Positions 26,448 through 36,507 of a stretch of 64,000 bases of DNA are shown piece after piece. This stretch comes from Candidatus Sulfotelmatobacter sp. (lineage in GTDB: Bacteria; Acidobacteriota; Terriglobia; Terriglobales; Acidobacteriaceae). The first letter of the stretch is position 1. Each line of letters starts with the position of its first letter. Where the stretch lies: the NCBI GenBank assembly GCA_025462865.1, contig JAOAPI010000160.1:1-64000 (forward strand). Reading direction: 5' to 3'. The notes beneath the pieces are model-generated. The model was given only the letters and a program-made list of their open reading frames with translations, made no database searches and had not been told where the DNA came from. The position numbers were made by a program, and so were the translations under genes.

Positions 26448-27340
26448 CCCTGCTTAGCAGCAAAGTCCACAAGCCCCTTCAGGCTAGCCGCGGGAACCTG
26501 ACTCACATTTCCAACGCTTCGACCGTTGATAAACAAAGTTGGCGTGCCAGTCACGTTCACTGCCTTGCCCAAAGCCAGCGAAGCCTCTACATGAGCCTTG
26601 GCCACCGGAGTTGACGCGCAAGCCGCAACGTCCGCTCCCTTTACTCCTGCGCCATCGGCCAGTGCAGTCAGCTTCTCATCCGCGTTCTCGGCAGTAATGT
26701 CTGCCTGAGTTTCGTAGGTCTTGGCGAGAAACTTCCAAAACGCATCGTTGGAAGCCTGCGCAACACAGTCGGCGTAAGCGGCGCCCTTTGCGGCCCAGTT
26801 ATGCATCTCCAGCGGAAAATTCTGAAAAACAAAATGGGCGCCGGGTTCTGAAGCGACCAAACCCTCAATTGCCGGCTGGGCGGCCTTACAGGCGGGGCAC
26901 TGCAGATCACCAAACTCCACAATAGTCACCGGAGCGTCTTTCGGTCCACGCGATGGACCGGCAATACCTTTTTCCAACGTCTTTCTCGCCGCGTCGAACG
27001 GCTTGGCGCCAAACGGAATGATGTCGCCAATCACCGCGTGTGTTCCATCCTCGGTGACATAGAACCGGCTGAGTTGCTGGCCTTGAGGGGTCGCCAGAAC
27101 AACATCGACCTGTGCCAGTCCCGGCACCGGCGCCGGCTTGATGCTCGATATCTTCCAGCTCACCTGGGACTCATAGCCAAAGGTCTGTTGCATGAAGGAA
27201 TCCACCGTCGCTTCGGACGGCAGAGTGACGGCCGCGCCCGACGCCGATTTCTCCGCAGTTTTCGCAGTGGCGATATTTTGTGCTGCGCAAAAACTGGCGG
27301 TCACGAGAAAAATAACAATTAAGCTAAAAGAACTGCGCAT
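26441..27340 (-). CDS. Exported DsbA/thioredoxin-family oxidoreductase
   Basis: A 299-residue secreted protein. Signal peptide about 1-20 (ends SFCAAQ); a roughly 110-residue N-terminal domain with a DsbC/G-like look (PVPGLAQVDVVLATPQGQQ) precedes the thioredoxin fold. The active site is CPAC in FGDLQCPACKAAQ, and the conserved cis-Pro loop is VTGTPTLFINGR. It should catalyse disulphide formation or isomerisation in the periplasm. The adjacent secretin-like protein may be a substrate, but that is only a neighbour inference. Confidence 0.88.
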   Translation of the reverse strand: MRSSFSLIVIFLVTASFCAAQNIATAKTAEKSASGAAVTLPSEATVDSFMQQTFGYESQVSWKISSIKPAPVPGLAQVDVVLATPQGQQLSRFYVTEDGTHAVIGDIIPFGAKPFDAARKTLEKGIAGPSRGPKDAPVTIVEFGDLQCPACKAAQPAIEGLVASEPGAHFVFQNFPLEMHNWAAKGAAYADCVAQASNDAFWKFLAKTYETQADITAENADEKLTALADGAGVKGADVAACASTPVAKAHVEASLALGKAVNVTGTPTLFINGRSVGNVSQVPAASLKGLVDFAAKQGK

Positions 27341-27418
27341 AATTTCCTTTCAATTCTGCAAGCTGTGATGAAAAACGGGTGATACGGAGACTCACGACTG
27401 AGTTGCAACCCATCTCGT

Positions 27419-29059
27419 TCAGACGTCGCTCTTGGCGGCGATGGGAAAACGCCGGCCGTAGCCGAAAGCCTTGGGAGAAATCTTGATGCCCGGAGCCGCC
27501 TGCTGGCGCTTGTATTCAGCCCGATCCACCATTCGGACCACGCGCTTTACGACCTCGATGTCGAATCCATGGTCCTCTGCGATCCGTTCGGCGGAGTGCG
27601 CATCCTCCACGTAATCCTCCAGCACCACGTCGAGAATTTCGTACGGAGGAAGCGAGTCGCTATCTTTCTGGCCAGGCCGCAACTCCGCTGAGGGCGGCTT
27701 TTCCAGCGTGGCCTGCGGAATTACCGGACGGCGGGAATTCGCGTAATGACTCACTCGGTACACCAGCGTCTTTGGCACATCCGAGATAACCGCGAGGCCT
27801 CCGACCATGTCACCGTAAAGTGTACAGTAGCCCACGCCCAGTTCGCTCTTGTTGCCGGTGGATAGAACGATGGCGCCGAACTTGTTGGAGAGCGCCATCA
27901 GCAGCGTTCCACGAGCGCGAGACTGAATATTTTCTTCGGTCACGTCTTCCTTGCGGCCGGCGAAAACATCCTGCAACGTGTGCCGGTACGCTTCTACCGC
28001 CGAGTTGATCGGTAACAACTCGAAGCGTATGCCAAGATTCCTCGCCAACGCGCGGGCATCATCGATTGATCCCGGAGAAGAATACGGACCTGGCATACCA
28101 ACGCCAATCACGTTTTCCGGACCAATGGCGTCGGCGGCGATTACGGCGGTCAGCGCCGAATCAATTCCGCCGCTCAGGCCGATGATGGCCTGTTGAAATC
28201 CGCACTTGCGCATGTAGTCGCGCGTGCCCAGCACCAGCGCGGAGTACACGCTGGCTTCTTCGCCCTCGATCTGTTCGTGCAGATCTCCCGTGAGAGCCTT
28301 CGAATCGAAGTAAATCAGATCTTCCTCGAACGACCGCCCTTGAGCAATGATCTTCCCTTCCGCGTTGAGAACGATGCTTGATCCGTCAAACAGCAGGCTG
28401 TCATTCCCTCCAACCTGATTGACCATGGCGACCGGAACCTTGTGCTGGCGGGCAATAGATGCCAGCATGTCACGGCGCAGTTCGCGCTTGCCAATCCAGA
28501 AAGGCGAGGCCGAGATATTAAGGACGAAGTTTCCGCCAGCGCGGATCAACGTATCAATCGGATCGACCGTATACAGGCGCTTGGGCCAGAACAGCTTGTC
28601 ATTCCAGGCATCTTCGCAGATGGTAAGCGCGACCTGATTGCCGCAGAATGAGAACAGCTGTTGGCTCTTGGCTGGTGCGAAATTGCGCATCTCATCGAAA
28701 ACATCGTAAGTGGGCAGGAGCATCTTCGATTGCAGGAACGCGATTTTGCCGTCCTGCAAAAGCGCTGCGGAATTCATGACGGACTTGCCAGTTTCGGATT
28801 CGGCAGGAGTGACTAAACCACAGATAACGGAGATGCCGCGCGTGGCAGCGGCAATCTGTTCGGCGCTTTCGCGGTTCCGGGCGACGAACGTTGGCCGCTC
28901 GACCAGATCCCGGGGCGGGTATCCGCACACGGATAACTCCGGAAACAAGATCAATCCGGCGCCTTCCGACTGTGCGCGCCGGGAAAAATCGATCATCTTT
29001 GCTGCGTTGCCGGAAAAATCTCCGACCGTTGGATTAATTTGGCCGAGCGCGATCTTCAC
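27419..29059 (-). CDS. nadE: Glutamine-dependent NAD+ synthetase
   Basis: Makes NAD from deamido-NAD. The 546-residue protein joins an N-terminal nitrilase-type glutaminase to an ammonia-dependent synthetase. The glutaminase triad is visible: Glu in LFPELSVCGYPP, Lys in SKMLLPTYDVFDE, and Cys in TICEDAWND. The synthetase domain has the PP-loop IGLSGGIDSALTAV and LSTGNKSELGVGYCT. The length is the short bacterial form, not the roughly 650-residue form of actinobacteria. It has an ATG start (MKIALGQINPTVGDF). Confidence 0.96.
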   Translation of the reverse strand: MKIALGQINPTVGDFSGNAAKMIDFSRRAQSEGAGLILFPELSVCGYPPRDLVERPTFVARNRESAEQIAAATRGISVICGLVTPAESETGKSVMNSAALLQDGKIAFLQSKMLLPTYDVFDEMRNFAPAKSQQLFSFCGNQVALTICEDAWNDKLFWPKRLYTVDPIDTLIRAGGNFVLNISASPFWIGKRELRRDMLASIARQHKVPVAMVNQVGGNDSLLFDGSSIVLNAEGKIIAQGRSFEEDLIYFDSKALTGDLHEQIEGEEASVYSALVLGTRDYMRKCGFQQAIIGLSGGIDSALTAVIAADAIGPENVIGVGMPGPYSSPGSIDDARALARNLGIRFELLPINSAVEAYRHTLQDVFAGRKEDVTEENIQSRARGTLLMALSNKFGAIVLSTGNKSELGVGYCTLYGDMVGGLAVISDVPKTLVYRVSHYANSRRPVIPQATLEKPPSAELRPGQKDSDSLPPYEILDVVLEDYVEDAHSAERIAEDHGFDIEVVKRVVRMVDRAEYKRQQAAPGIKISPKAFGYGRRFPIAAKSDV

Positions 29060-29145
29060 TTAACTAGTGTAAGGCCGAGGTGCGCGCAGTCCAAAATCGA
29101 CCTTGGGCTTCCTAAGTTCCGCGGCGCAGGGAATTCCCGGTACTT

Positions 29146-31959
29146 CTAATCGCCTCCAGAGGGGATCACAGCGTGCTTCGCCGCTGGCACGGGGACGTTG
29201 CCTTTTTGATCTCGCCACAATACCTTATTCAGTCGCACAGCTCCCGCGGCATCTGGACGGGAGAAATCCATCTTTGCTGATTCGCTCGCGCCGCGGGCGT
29301 TGCGTTGGTTCGTCTCGTAGATCATCCTACTCTTGAGGTTGCGATCGTCCGCCTGGAAAGCCTGCTGGTTTCCTGCCCCGGAAAACATCGGGCCCATCGC
29401 AGGCGCATAGGCGTCATTCTGGTTCATGGGCGGAAGTCCAAGCAGCATCTCCATGGTGTGAATCATGTTGACCGTGGTGTAGAAGCGGTGATCGACATAA
29501 GGCTCCGCTGCTGTGCCGGGTGAATACTTGCTGATCACGAACGCGGTGGATCGGTGAGCATCGACATGGTCGGCTCCGTTTTGCGCATCGTCTTCGAGAA
29601 CGAAAATAGCCGTGTCATCCCAATAAGGACTATGCGAGACGGCGTCCACCACGCGGCCCAATGCGAGATCGTTGTCGGCAACCGACGCTTCCGGACGCGG
29701 GCGCGCCGGACGCGTGCCGCCCGTGTGATCGTCGGGAAGATAGAGCAGCACGAACGCGGGCAATTGGAATTCCGCTCCTTCGTTAGCCACTCGGGCGCGC
29801 GCGTAAGCGGCGAACTCGTTAAGAAATTCGTCGGCACGGAGTTGGTCAGGATAGTCGGTATTGAAGTCAGGATAGAGCGGGTCGAAGTGTCCGCGCAAAA
29901 CCGCTTTGGTAGGCTTGACCTCCTTGAAGAGCGGCACTCCCCAAGGCCAGGGACTAGACCCCGCATGAGGATCACCAACATTAGGCGCCAGCGGTTCACC
30001 CTTGCGAACTTCGGTGCGCGGACACACGACTTCCTGCGCTGAGGGCGTCCCATCCTTGGGCGAAGCAGCTTTACGGAGTTTATTGCACCAGGCGGCACTC
30101 ACGAATTCGCCATAGTCGCGATAGGTCAGTCCATGCCGCGCAACATTATCCCAAAGAAAGCCAGTGGAGGGATCGTCGATATCTGGCTGTTTGTGATCGA
30201 GCGGATATTCGTCGGCGACAGTGCCTCCAAAGTCGTAAGTGCGCTCGTGGCCGCGGTAGGTAATCTGCCAGGTTTTCTCGTTATAGTCGCTGGTGATGGC
30301 GGCGGTCGACCACAGATGGCCATCGCCGGAAACTTCTCCGCTGTCGTAAAAATTATCGAGCACGCCGAATTGCAGCGCGAGTTTGTGTTCATTGGGCGTG
30401 ATGTCAGCACCGTAGAGCGTGAGGGATGGGTCGCCGGCGCCGGGTTTCAGATCGCCGAGCACCTGATCATAGGTGCGATTTTCTTTTATGACGTAGATGA
30501 CGTGCTTAATGGGATTCTTGCCGCCAGCGAACTGGATCGTGCCGGGATTCTGGTGCAACAGATTGTCGTTCTCAACAGTGCGTGTGAGCTCTTCGAGGTT
30601 ACCCAGCGTCGATGCGATGTTTAGCCGCGCCATTGAACCCCGCAGCAGCGTGGGAATGTAGGGATGACCGTGGTGCTTAATCTCATGTGAGGTCTTGCCC
30701 AAACCCTTGTTTGGACCGGTGCTCTGCCCTTTGGCCGTGGCAATCAGAAGATCGTCGCCGGAAACTGCAAGCGCGCTGGGATACCAATCGGTGGGAATGA
30801 AACCGAGAGCCGAAACGACCTCGCTGGTATTGGAGCTCGTGTTTAGCTTCGATGTATCGAAAACTGCCACTGCGTTGCTGGAGGCGTCGGCAACGAAGAG
30901 GCGCTGGCCGTCCCGCGATTCAGCCAAAGCGCTGGGATACGTGCCGGCATACTCTTGATTGCGAACTGTAGTGTTCAACAGTGAAAGAACCTGGCCTCCT
31001 TCGGTTGAAACCACAGCTACTGCGTCTGCATTCGACAAAGCGACATAAAGAATTTTTTCGTCCGGACTCAAAAGAAGCGCAGTCGGATGAGACCCCGGCG
31101 CAACCGGATCTTCAGGTTCCTTCAATTTGATCCAGCGAACTACTTGGCCTGTGGTGAGATCCAATTCCGCGATGCGCGAAGCATTCCACAAGCTGCAAAA
31201 TGCGCGGCGGCCATCCCGCGTTGCTACAACCGTGTAGGGAAATGAAGATGGGATCAGATCATTGGTGCTAAGGTCGAAGCGCTGCAGAACTCTCCCGCTG
31301 GCCACGTCGAGCAGCACTACGTTATCGGAAAGATTGTTGGCAACCAGGAGCCGGTCGCTTCCTCCGGCGGAAATCAATGCCAGTCCCGCTGGATAAGGAA
31401 TCGCTGTACCTCGGGCAGTCTTCTGCAAGGCAATCGCAACTTCCTTACCTGCAGCGAGCGACTGCGGTGCAATGGCGATGAAACGCTCGGGCGCAACCTT
31501 GCCGTCCCCGAACGAATAGACAGCGATGCCGTTACCCGTGTCCCCCGGCTTCTGGCCAGTGGGATCAGTAATTGAGCCAACTGAAGCGTAAAGATGCTTG
31601 CCATCGGAGGAAAAGACGAGTCCAAGGAAGTAGCTTTGATGAGCTTCGTCTCCGAGGCGCTTGTCAGGATAATCAGAAAGTTGATTGCTTTTGAGATCCA
31701 GGATCGCAATCGATTGCGTGGCCAGAGTTTCCTGGGTACCGTACCCGTTATTCAATAACGCCGCGTAGTGGCCGTCGGGGCTTAGCGCAATTGTGGCAGG
31801 AAAGCTGTTAGTGCTACCGATGCGACCTGGAGCGGGGACACTCAAGACCTTGCTGGTGGGAAGAGAGATCGAGGCCCCATCCGGGCGGTGGTCCTGCGCC
31901 GCAAGTGAAATCTGCAAGGCAAGCAAGGCGATCGGGAAAATGCGTGAGAATGGGATCAC
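29146..31959 (-). CDS. YncE-like beta-propeller and phosphoesterase fusion protein
   Basis: A 937-residue exported protein with a GTG start, GGAGG five bases upstream, and a signal peptide about 1-21. Residues about 30-480 are a beta-propeller with repeated 'ALSPDGHYAALLNNG' and 'LLLSPDEKILYVALSNADAV' blades. The C-terminal half (about 490-900) resembles alkaline-phosphatase-like phosphoesterases: 'IKHVIYVIKENRTYDQVLGD', NFYDSGEVSGDGHLWS and 'AIFVLEDDAQNGADHVDAHR', the last an Asp/His metal-site segment. The substrate is unknown. Such fusions are common in Acidobacteriota. Its nearness to the Pst genes 150 bases away is suggestive of phosphate scavenging but no Pho box was found. Confidence 0.85.
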   Translation of the reverse strand: MIPFSRIFPIALLALQISLAAQDHRPDGASISLPTSKVLSVPAPGRIGSTNSFPATIALSPDGHYAALLNNGYGTQETLATQSIAILDLKSNQLSDYPDKRLGDEAHQSYFLGLVFSSDGKHLYASVGSITDPTGQKPGDTGNGIAVYSFGDGKVAPERFIAIAPQSLAAGKEVAIALQKTARGTAIPYPAGLALISAGGSDRLLVANNLSDNVVLLDVASGRVLQRFDLSTNDLIPSSFPYTVVATRDGRRAFCSLWNASRIAELDLTTGQVVRWIKLKEPEDPVAPGSHPTALLLSPDEKILYVALSNADAVAVVSTEGGQVLSLLNTTVRNQEYAGTYPSALAESRDGQRLFVADASSNAVAVFDTSKLNTSSNTSEVVSALGFIPTDWYPSALAVSGDDLLIATAKGQSTGPNKGLGKTSHEIKHHGHPYIPTLLRGSMARLNIASTLGNLEELTRTVENDNLLHQNPGTIQFAGGKNPIKHVIYVIKENRTYDQVLGDLKPGAGDPSLTLYGADITPNEHKLALQFGVLDNFYDSGEVSGDGHLWSTAAITSDYNEKTWQITYRGHERTYDFGGTVADEYPLDHKQPDIDDPSTGFLWDNVARHGLTYRDYGEFVSAAWCNKLRKAASPKDGTPSAQEVVCPRTEVRKGEPLAPNVGDPHAGSSPWPWGVPLFKEVKPTKAVLRGHFDPLYPDFNTDYPDQLRADEFLNEFAAYARARVANEGAEFQLPAFVLLYLPDDHTGGTRPARPRPEASVADNDLALGRVVDAVSHSPYWDDTAIFVLEDDAQNGADHVDAHRSTAFVISKYSPGTAAEPYVDHRFYTTVNMIHTMEMLLGLPPMNQNDAYAPAMGPMFSGAGNQQAFQADDRNLKSRMIYETNQRNARGASESAKMDFSRPDAAGAVRLNKVLWRDQKGNVPVPAAKHAVIPSGGD

Positions 31960-32112
31960 GGGCCTCCGTCCTTCTGTTTTGCTTTAGCAAGTAACGCGAG
32001 ATGAGCGTAATGCAACCGCGGGGCCGCGGTCAAAGAATCGACGAAATACCAAACTCTCACCGACAGAAAACTCTGTACGACCGATGGTGGGCGCACTCGG
32101 CAAAAGATTTTT

Positions 32113-32823
32113 CTAAACTCCCGAGGCGCGCGTAGGCGCATCGTGACCGGGCTCCGGATGCTCTTCGTTGCCTACATTGTGCCGGACGTCGGCGCCTTGC
32201 ACCCAGAAAATTACATCCTCGGCAATGTTGGTAGCGTGATCGGCGACGCGTTCCAGATTTCGCGCCACAAGTAGGGCGTCAAGCGCCTGCCGCACGACCT
32301 CCGGCCGCTGGTTCATTGTCTTGACCAGCTGGATGAAAGCATCATCCTTCATGCGATCGACTACGTTATCCATTTCGAGGACCGCTTGGGCCAGTTCCGC
32401 TTTGCCTTCGATGAAAGCCTCAAGGGCGCGGCGCACCATCGCGCTGACGGCGGCCCCCATCCGCGCAATGTCGACGGGTAAATCTGCCGTGGGCAGGTCA
32501 ACCATATCCATGACGCGCTCGGCGATGTTAACCGCCTGGTCGCCGACCCGTTCGAGATCTGAATTAATCTTGGTAACGGCGAGAATGAAGCGCAGGTCGA
32601 CCGCCATGGGCTGCTGCATGGCAAGAAGATCGAAAGCCGCTTCGTCGATTTCACGTTCCGAGTTGTTGATCAGGCTCTCGCCTTCGAGAACCATCTGGCA
32701 ACGAGTGAGATCGCGATCGATGTAGGCCTGACGGGCGCGATCAACCGCCTGCTCCGCCAGTCCTCCCATGCGGAGCAACTTCTGGCGCAGATCGTCGAGG
32801 CCCTGCTGAAAACGCGTGCGCAT
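32113..32823 (-). CDS. phoU: Phosphate transport regulator PhoU
   Basis: A 236-residue regulator with two repeated three-helix PhoU domains. The metal-ligand motif 'DLERVGDQAVNIAERV' occurs in the first domain (about 89-104), and 'NLERVADHATNIAEDVIFW' in the second. PhoU links PstSCAB to the PhoR/PhoB sensor system, damping the Pho response when phosphate is plentiful. It is the last gene of the pstC-pstA-pstB-phoU operon, 14 bases after pstB. No phoB or phoR is seen in the window. Confidence 0.95.
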   Translation of the reverse strand: MRTRFQQGLDDLRQKLLRMGGLAEQAVDRARQAYIDRDLTRCQMVLEGESLINNSEREIDEAAFDLLAMQQPMAVDLRFILAVTKINSDLERVGDQAVNIAERVMDMVDLPTADLPVDIARMGAAVSAMVRRALEAFIEGKAELAQAVLEMDNVVDRMKDDAFIQLVKTMNQRPEVVRQALDALLVARNLERVADHATNIAEDVIFWVQGADVRHNVGNEEHPEPGHDAPTRASGV

Positions 32824-32837
32824 TATCCGAACCTTTC

Positions 32838-33596
32838 TTATCCAAATCTGCCAGTAATGTAATCTTCCGTCTTCTTGTCCGACGGTTTGGTAAAGATCTT
32901 TTCCGTTCTGTCGAATTCGATCATCTTGCCCAGCAGGAAGAATCCAGTGAACTCGGCAACGCGCGCCGCCTGCTGCATGTTATGAGTCACGATCACTATC
33001 GTATACCGCTCTTTAAGCTGGAAAATCAACTCTTCAATCTTGCCGGTAGAAATTGGGTCGAGTGCCGAGCAGGGCTCATCCATCAGCAAAACTTCTGGCT
33101 CTACGGCAAGTGCGCGTGCGATGCAAAGGCGCTGCTGTTGGCCCCCAGAAAGACTGGCGCCAGATTTCTTGTGGATAAGATCTTTTACCTCATCCCATAG
33201 CGCGGCGGAATCGAGCGACTGGTGAACGATTTCGTCGAGTTTTCTTCGATCGCGGAAACCGTTCAGCTTCAAACCGGAGGCGACGTTGTCATAGATTGAC
33301 ATGCTTGGAAATGGGTTCGCTTTTTGAAAGACCATTCCAACCCGGCGGCGAAGCTGAGTGGGCGAGGTGCCGTTGTAAGCGTCAATGTCGCCGATGCGTA
33401 CGCTTCCCGTCACCCGCGCTTCCGGGATAGTTTCGTGCATGCGGTTCAGGCAACGGATGAATGTCGACTTACCGCACCCGGATGGGCCGATCAGCGCCGT
33501 GGCATGATTGGCTGCGACCGTCAGGCGAATATCGTGCAACGCCTGGGTTTTGCCGTACCACGCATTCAGATCTTCGACCTGGATTCCTACGCCCAT
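32838..33596 (-). CDS. pstB: Phosphate ABC transporter ATP-binding protein PstB
   Basis: The 252-residue ATPase of the high-affinity phosphate importer. Walker A is [16 protein letters not shown] (about 38-46), the signature [16 protein letters not shown], Walker [15 protein letters not shown], and the H-loop [11 protein letters not shown]. Residues '[32 protein letters not shown]' cover the Q-loop zone (broken here only for description). It starts at 33596, 3 bases before the pstA stop region. It is placed between pstA and phoU, as usual. Confidence 0.97.
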   Translation of the reverse strand: MGVGIQVEDLNAWYGKTQALHDIRLTVAANHATALIGPSGCGKSTFIRCLNRMHETIPEARVTGSVRIGDIDAYNGTSPTQLRRRVGMVFQKANPFPSMSIYDNVASGLKLNGFRDRRKLDEIVHQSLDSAALWDEVKDLIHKKSGASLSGGQQQRLCIARALAVEPEVLLMDEPCSALDPISTGKIEELIFQLKERYTIVIVTHNMQQAARVAEFTGFFLLGKMIEFDRTEKIFTKPSDKKTEDYITGRFG

Positions 33597-33599
33597 AAT

Positions 33600-34481
33600 C
33601 TATGCCGCTCCGAAGGTGCCGCGGCGCACCGCGAAGCGCACAGCCGCGACCGCGGTAACGATTAAAACGATCAGCACCAGCGCGCCTGCCCAAGCCTGGC
33701 GATGCCATTCGTCGTAGGGAGAAATAGCATAGTTGAAAATCTGCAGCGGGAGCGCGGCCGTAGGCTGATTGGCGCGCAGGTTCCAGAACTGATTTCCGAA
33801 CGCGGTGAAAAGCAAGGGAGCCGTCTCGCCGGCTACTCTGGCGAAAGCCAGCATAATTCCGGTAATCACTCCCGACGTCGCAGTGCGTAGCGTAATCGAA
33901 AGAGTTGTACGCCAGCGCGGAATTCCCAAGCCATACGCTGCCTCGCGCAAAGCTTGCGGCACCAGCAGCAGCATTTCTTCCGTCGTCCTCGTGATTGTCG
34001 GGATCATCATGATGGCCAGCGCCACCCCGCCAGCCAGGGCCGAAAAATGTTTCTGGGACAGGACAACGATAGAGTACGCCACAATGCCGATCACGATCGA
34101 AGGCACTCCGTTCAGCACGTCAGCCGTGAATCGAATTACATCGCCGAAGCGGTTGCGACCGAACTCCGCGAGATAGATGCCGGCGCCAACACCCAGCGGG
34201 ACTCCCAGAACACTGGCCAGAGCGAGGATGAAGCCCGATCCCACAATCGCGTTCGCCATTCCGCCGCCCGCTTCGCCCACCGGCTTAGGAGTCTGCGTCA
34301 AAAATGCCCAGTTAATCGAACCCACGCCGCGGTACACGAGATAGGCGAATATTGCGAACAGCGGTACCAACACAAGGATGACTGTGAGGACGGCCAATCC
34401 AGTCATGAAATGGTCGGTGATGCGGCGCCCCAATGCAATAGGGGTCATCGATTGTGTGCTGATGGCCACGTTATCAGGCAT
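33600..34481 (-). CDS. pstA: Phosphate ABC transporter permease PstA
   Basis: A 293-residue inner-membrane permease with six predicted helices. The cytoplasmic N-terminal tail is followed by 'LTVILVLVPLFAIFAYLV', and the EAA-type coupling loop is 'REAAYGLGIPRWRTTLSITL'. It partners PstC. The ATG at 34481 overlaps the end of pstC by 8 bases, showing translational coupling. The C-terminus (VRRGTFGAA) is 3 bases from the pstB start. Confidence 0.95.
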   Translation of the reverse strand: MPDNVAISTQSMTPIALGRRITDHFMTGLAVLTVILVLVPLFAIFAYLVYRGVGSINWAFLTQTPKPVGEAGGGMANAIVGSGFILALASVLGVPLGVGAGIYLAEFGRNRFGDVIRFTADVLNGVPSIVIGIVAYSIVVLSQKHFSALAGGVALAIMMIPTITRTTEEMLLLVPQALREAAYGLGIPRWRTTLSITLRTATSGVITGIMLAFARVAGETAPLLFTAFGNQFWNLRANQPTAALPLQIFNYAISPYDEWHRQAWAGALVLIVLIVTAVAAVRFAVRRGTFGAA

Positions 34482-35511
34482 TCGCCCTCGCAGGCTGGCC
34501 GCGCGTCACTGTCCACACCAGCAACCGCGCCAGGGCATTGACCACGATTGTTACCAGAAACAGGGCCAAGCCAATTTCAATCAGAGCCGACAGATAAACA
34601 TCGCCGGTGGCCTCGCTGAACTCATTAGCCAGCACACTGGCCATGGTATATCCCGGTGCGAACAGGGACTTCGAAATTTCCGGACGGTTTCCGATCACCA
34701 TGGTCACGGCCATGGTTTCCCCCAAAGCGCGACCTAACCCGAGAATAATGCCGCCCATGATCCCCGCTCGCGCGTTGCGCAGCACGCCGACACGAATCAT
34801 TTCCCAACGAGTTGCGCCCAGAGCGAGTGCGGCCTCACGCTGATGCTGAGGAACGACCATCAGTACTTCGCGGGTGATCGAAGAAATAATCGGGATGATC
34901 ATGATCGCCAGAATGATTCCCGCAGCAAGCATGCTGATCCCATAGGGCGGCCCGGTAAACAGTCCTGTCCAGCCCAGCGTCCGCGATAAAAATGGCTCGA
35001 CGTAATTGCTGAGAATCGGTACCAGCACAAAAATCGCCCAGAGTCCGTACACCACGCTCGGAATCGCAGCCAGCAATTCGACGAAAAACGAGAGCGGGCC
35101 ACGCAATCGCACGGGACACATCTCTGTTGTGAATACAGCCACTCCGATGGCCAAGGGCACGGCGATCAACAAGGCAAGGAACGAAGAAACCAGGGTGCCG
35201 TAAATGAATGGCATCGCGCCAAAACGTTCATTCACCGGATCCCAATCATGGCCGGCGAAAAACTTGAATCCGAAGGCGTGCCAGGAAAGTCCGGATCGCA
35301 ATACTAACTGGTAAACAATAAGGCCAAGGATGACCAGAACGGCCAAGCCACACAACATCACTATAAATTTGAAGATGCGGTCGCCGGTTTCGCCGGTTCG
35401 GCTCCGAAAAAGCTCACCCCTCCCAGCACTCGTCGGGATCTCTTTAACATTCGCAGATTCAAGGGGTTGCGGACCGCGCATGTTAGGCCGAGGTACTGAC
35501 GGAATGGCCAT
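34474..35511 (-). CDS. pstC: Phosphate ABC transporter permease PstC
   Basis: A 345-residue inner-membrane permease, the partner of PstA. The N-terminus is a longish soluble tail (about 45 residues), then six membrane segments. The coupling loop is 'REAALALGATRWEMIRVGVL'. The first gene of the operon, it starts at 35511. A weak Pho-box-like repeat lies 25-42 bases upstream. The substrate-binding gene pstS is not in this operon but about 5.4 kb away on the same strand. Confidence 0.95.
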   Translation of the reverse strand: MAIPSVPRPNMRGPQPLESANVKEIPTSAGRGELFRSRTGETGDRIFKFIVMLCGLAVLVILGLIVYQLVLRSGLSWHAFGFKFFAGHDWDPVNERFGAMPFIYGTLVSSFLALLIAVPLAIGVAVFTTEMCPVRLRGPLSFFVELLAAIPSVVYGLWAIFVLVPILSNYVEPFLSRTLGWTGLFTGPPYGISMLAAGIILAIMIIPIISSITREVLMVVPQHQREAALALGATRWEMIRVGVLRNARAGIMGGIILGLGRALGETMAVTMVIGNRPEISKSLFAPGYTMASVLANEFSEATGDVYLSALIEIGLALFLVTIVVNALARLLVWTVTRGQPARANA

Positions 35512-35535
35512 TCCCTTTCACCGTAGCAGACTCCT

Positions 35536-35553
35536 GTTAATAGGATGTTAAAA
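35536..35553 (-). promoter_or_regulatory. Weak Pho-box-like repeat before pstC
   Basis: On the minus strand TTTTAAC-ATCC-TATTAAC is a 7-4-7 direct repeat, 11 bases in period, of the type bound by PhoB. It shares TTAAC with the better repeat before pstS. It ends 25 bases from the pstC ATG. One box alone, AT-rich and degenerate, so the call is tentative. Confidence 0.4.
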
Positions 35554-35625
35554 TGACCAGTCTCCTCGCGGGATTGTCTTTTCGCCCGGAAACCTGTATT
35601 TTCGTCTCCCGATTCGATTCTCCCT

Positions 35626-36471
35626 ATGTCCATCTCACCCAAGCGCAGCCGCGCGGTTTTCCAAAAGCTTGAGCGGGATTTGGTCAAGCTTTCGTCCGAA
35701 CCTCGGGCGGAGAATGTGCATCGCCTGCGTACGGGCACACGGCGTCTGCAGATATTGCTCGGAGAGCTTTCTCCCGAACTGGATCGCAATCAGAAAAAAC
35801 TGCTGAAGTTGCTGGCCCGGCTCCGCAAGCGCGCGGGTAAGCTGCGAGATTTGGATGTACAGTTGGCCGCGCTGCGCAGTCTGAAGATTCCTCGGGAACC
35901 ACGGCGCAAGACTCAGCTGATTTCTGAACTGATTGAACTCCGCCGCCGACGCGAGCAAAAGCTGCAAAAGTCTGCGGACAAAGATACTGTCCGCGAGATT
36001 CGCAAGCGGCTGAAACGCGCCAGCGATAATTTCACCCAGGAATCAAGCCGTGATCCGCTAGCCGTTGCCCGCGAAATGCTGGCACGCATCCACCGCGAAG
36101 ATGGGCCGCTTACTGAAGCCTTGTTGCACCGGTACCGCATTGTGACTAAGCGGGCGCGTTATGCGGCGGAGTTCGCAAACGAGTCCGCCGCGGCCACAGA
36201 ATTCATCGCGGAACTCAAACGCATTCAGGACGCGCTGGGCGACTGGCACGACTGGCTCATTCTCACGCAGACGGCCGCCGAGCATCTTGGCGAAGTCCGC
36301 GAGTCCTCACTGGTCGCGGAGTTGCATAATGTGACCGGAGCGAAGTTCCGCCGCGCCGTTGCGGTGCTCTCGCCGATGCGGGCTAGACCAATCACCGATT
36401 CCAAACATCCCAGCCAGGCTTCGAGTCGAACCCCGGCGAAAGCGATCCAACCCACAGCCTCGGCGGCGTAA
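35626..36471 (+). CDS. CHAD-domain protein (polyphosphate-binding)
   Basis: A 281-residue protein with a helical CHAD domain from about residue 5 to 245: conserved 'ENVHRLRTGTRRLQILLGEL' near the N-terminus, and 'LHRYRIVTKRARYAAEFA' further on. Basic residues and histidines line the helices. Such domains bind polyphosphate granules. The C-terminal tail after about 250 is Pro/Ser/Lys-rich and disordered-looking. The neighbours are pstC, ppx, sixA and ppk, which fits well. The start is ATG at 35626. Confidence 0.88.
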   Translation: MSISPKRSRAVFQKLERDLVKLSSEPRAENVHRLRTGTRRLQILLGELSPELDRNQKKLLKLLARLRKRAGKLRDLDVQLAALRSLKIPREPRRKTQLISELIELRRRREQKLQKSADKDTVREIRKRLKRASDNFTQESSRDPLAVAREMLARIHREDGPLTEALLHRYRIVTKRARYAAEFANESAAATEFIAELKRIQDALGDWHDWLILTQTAAEHLGEVRESSLVAELHNVTGAKFRRAVAVLSPMRARPITDSKHPSQASSRTPAKAIQPTASAA

Positions 36472-36507
36472 GTACCATTTGGCATGTAAACTGTTGGCCT
36501 TGCCTCC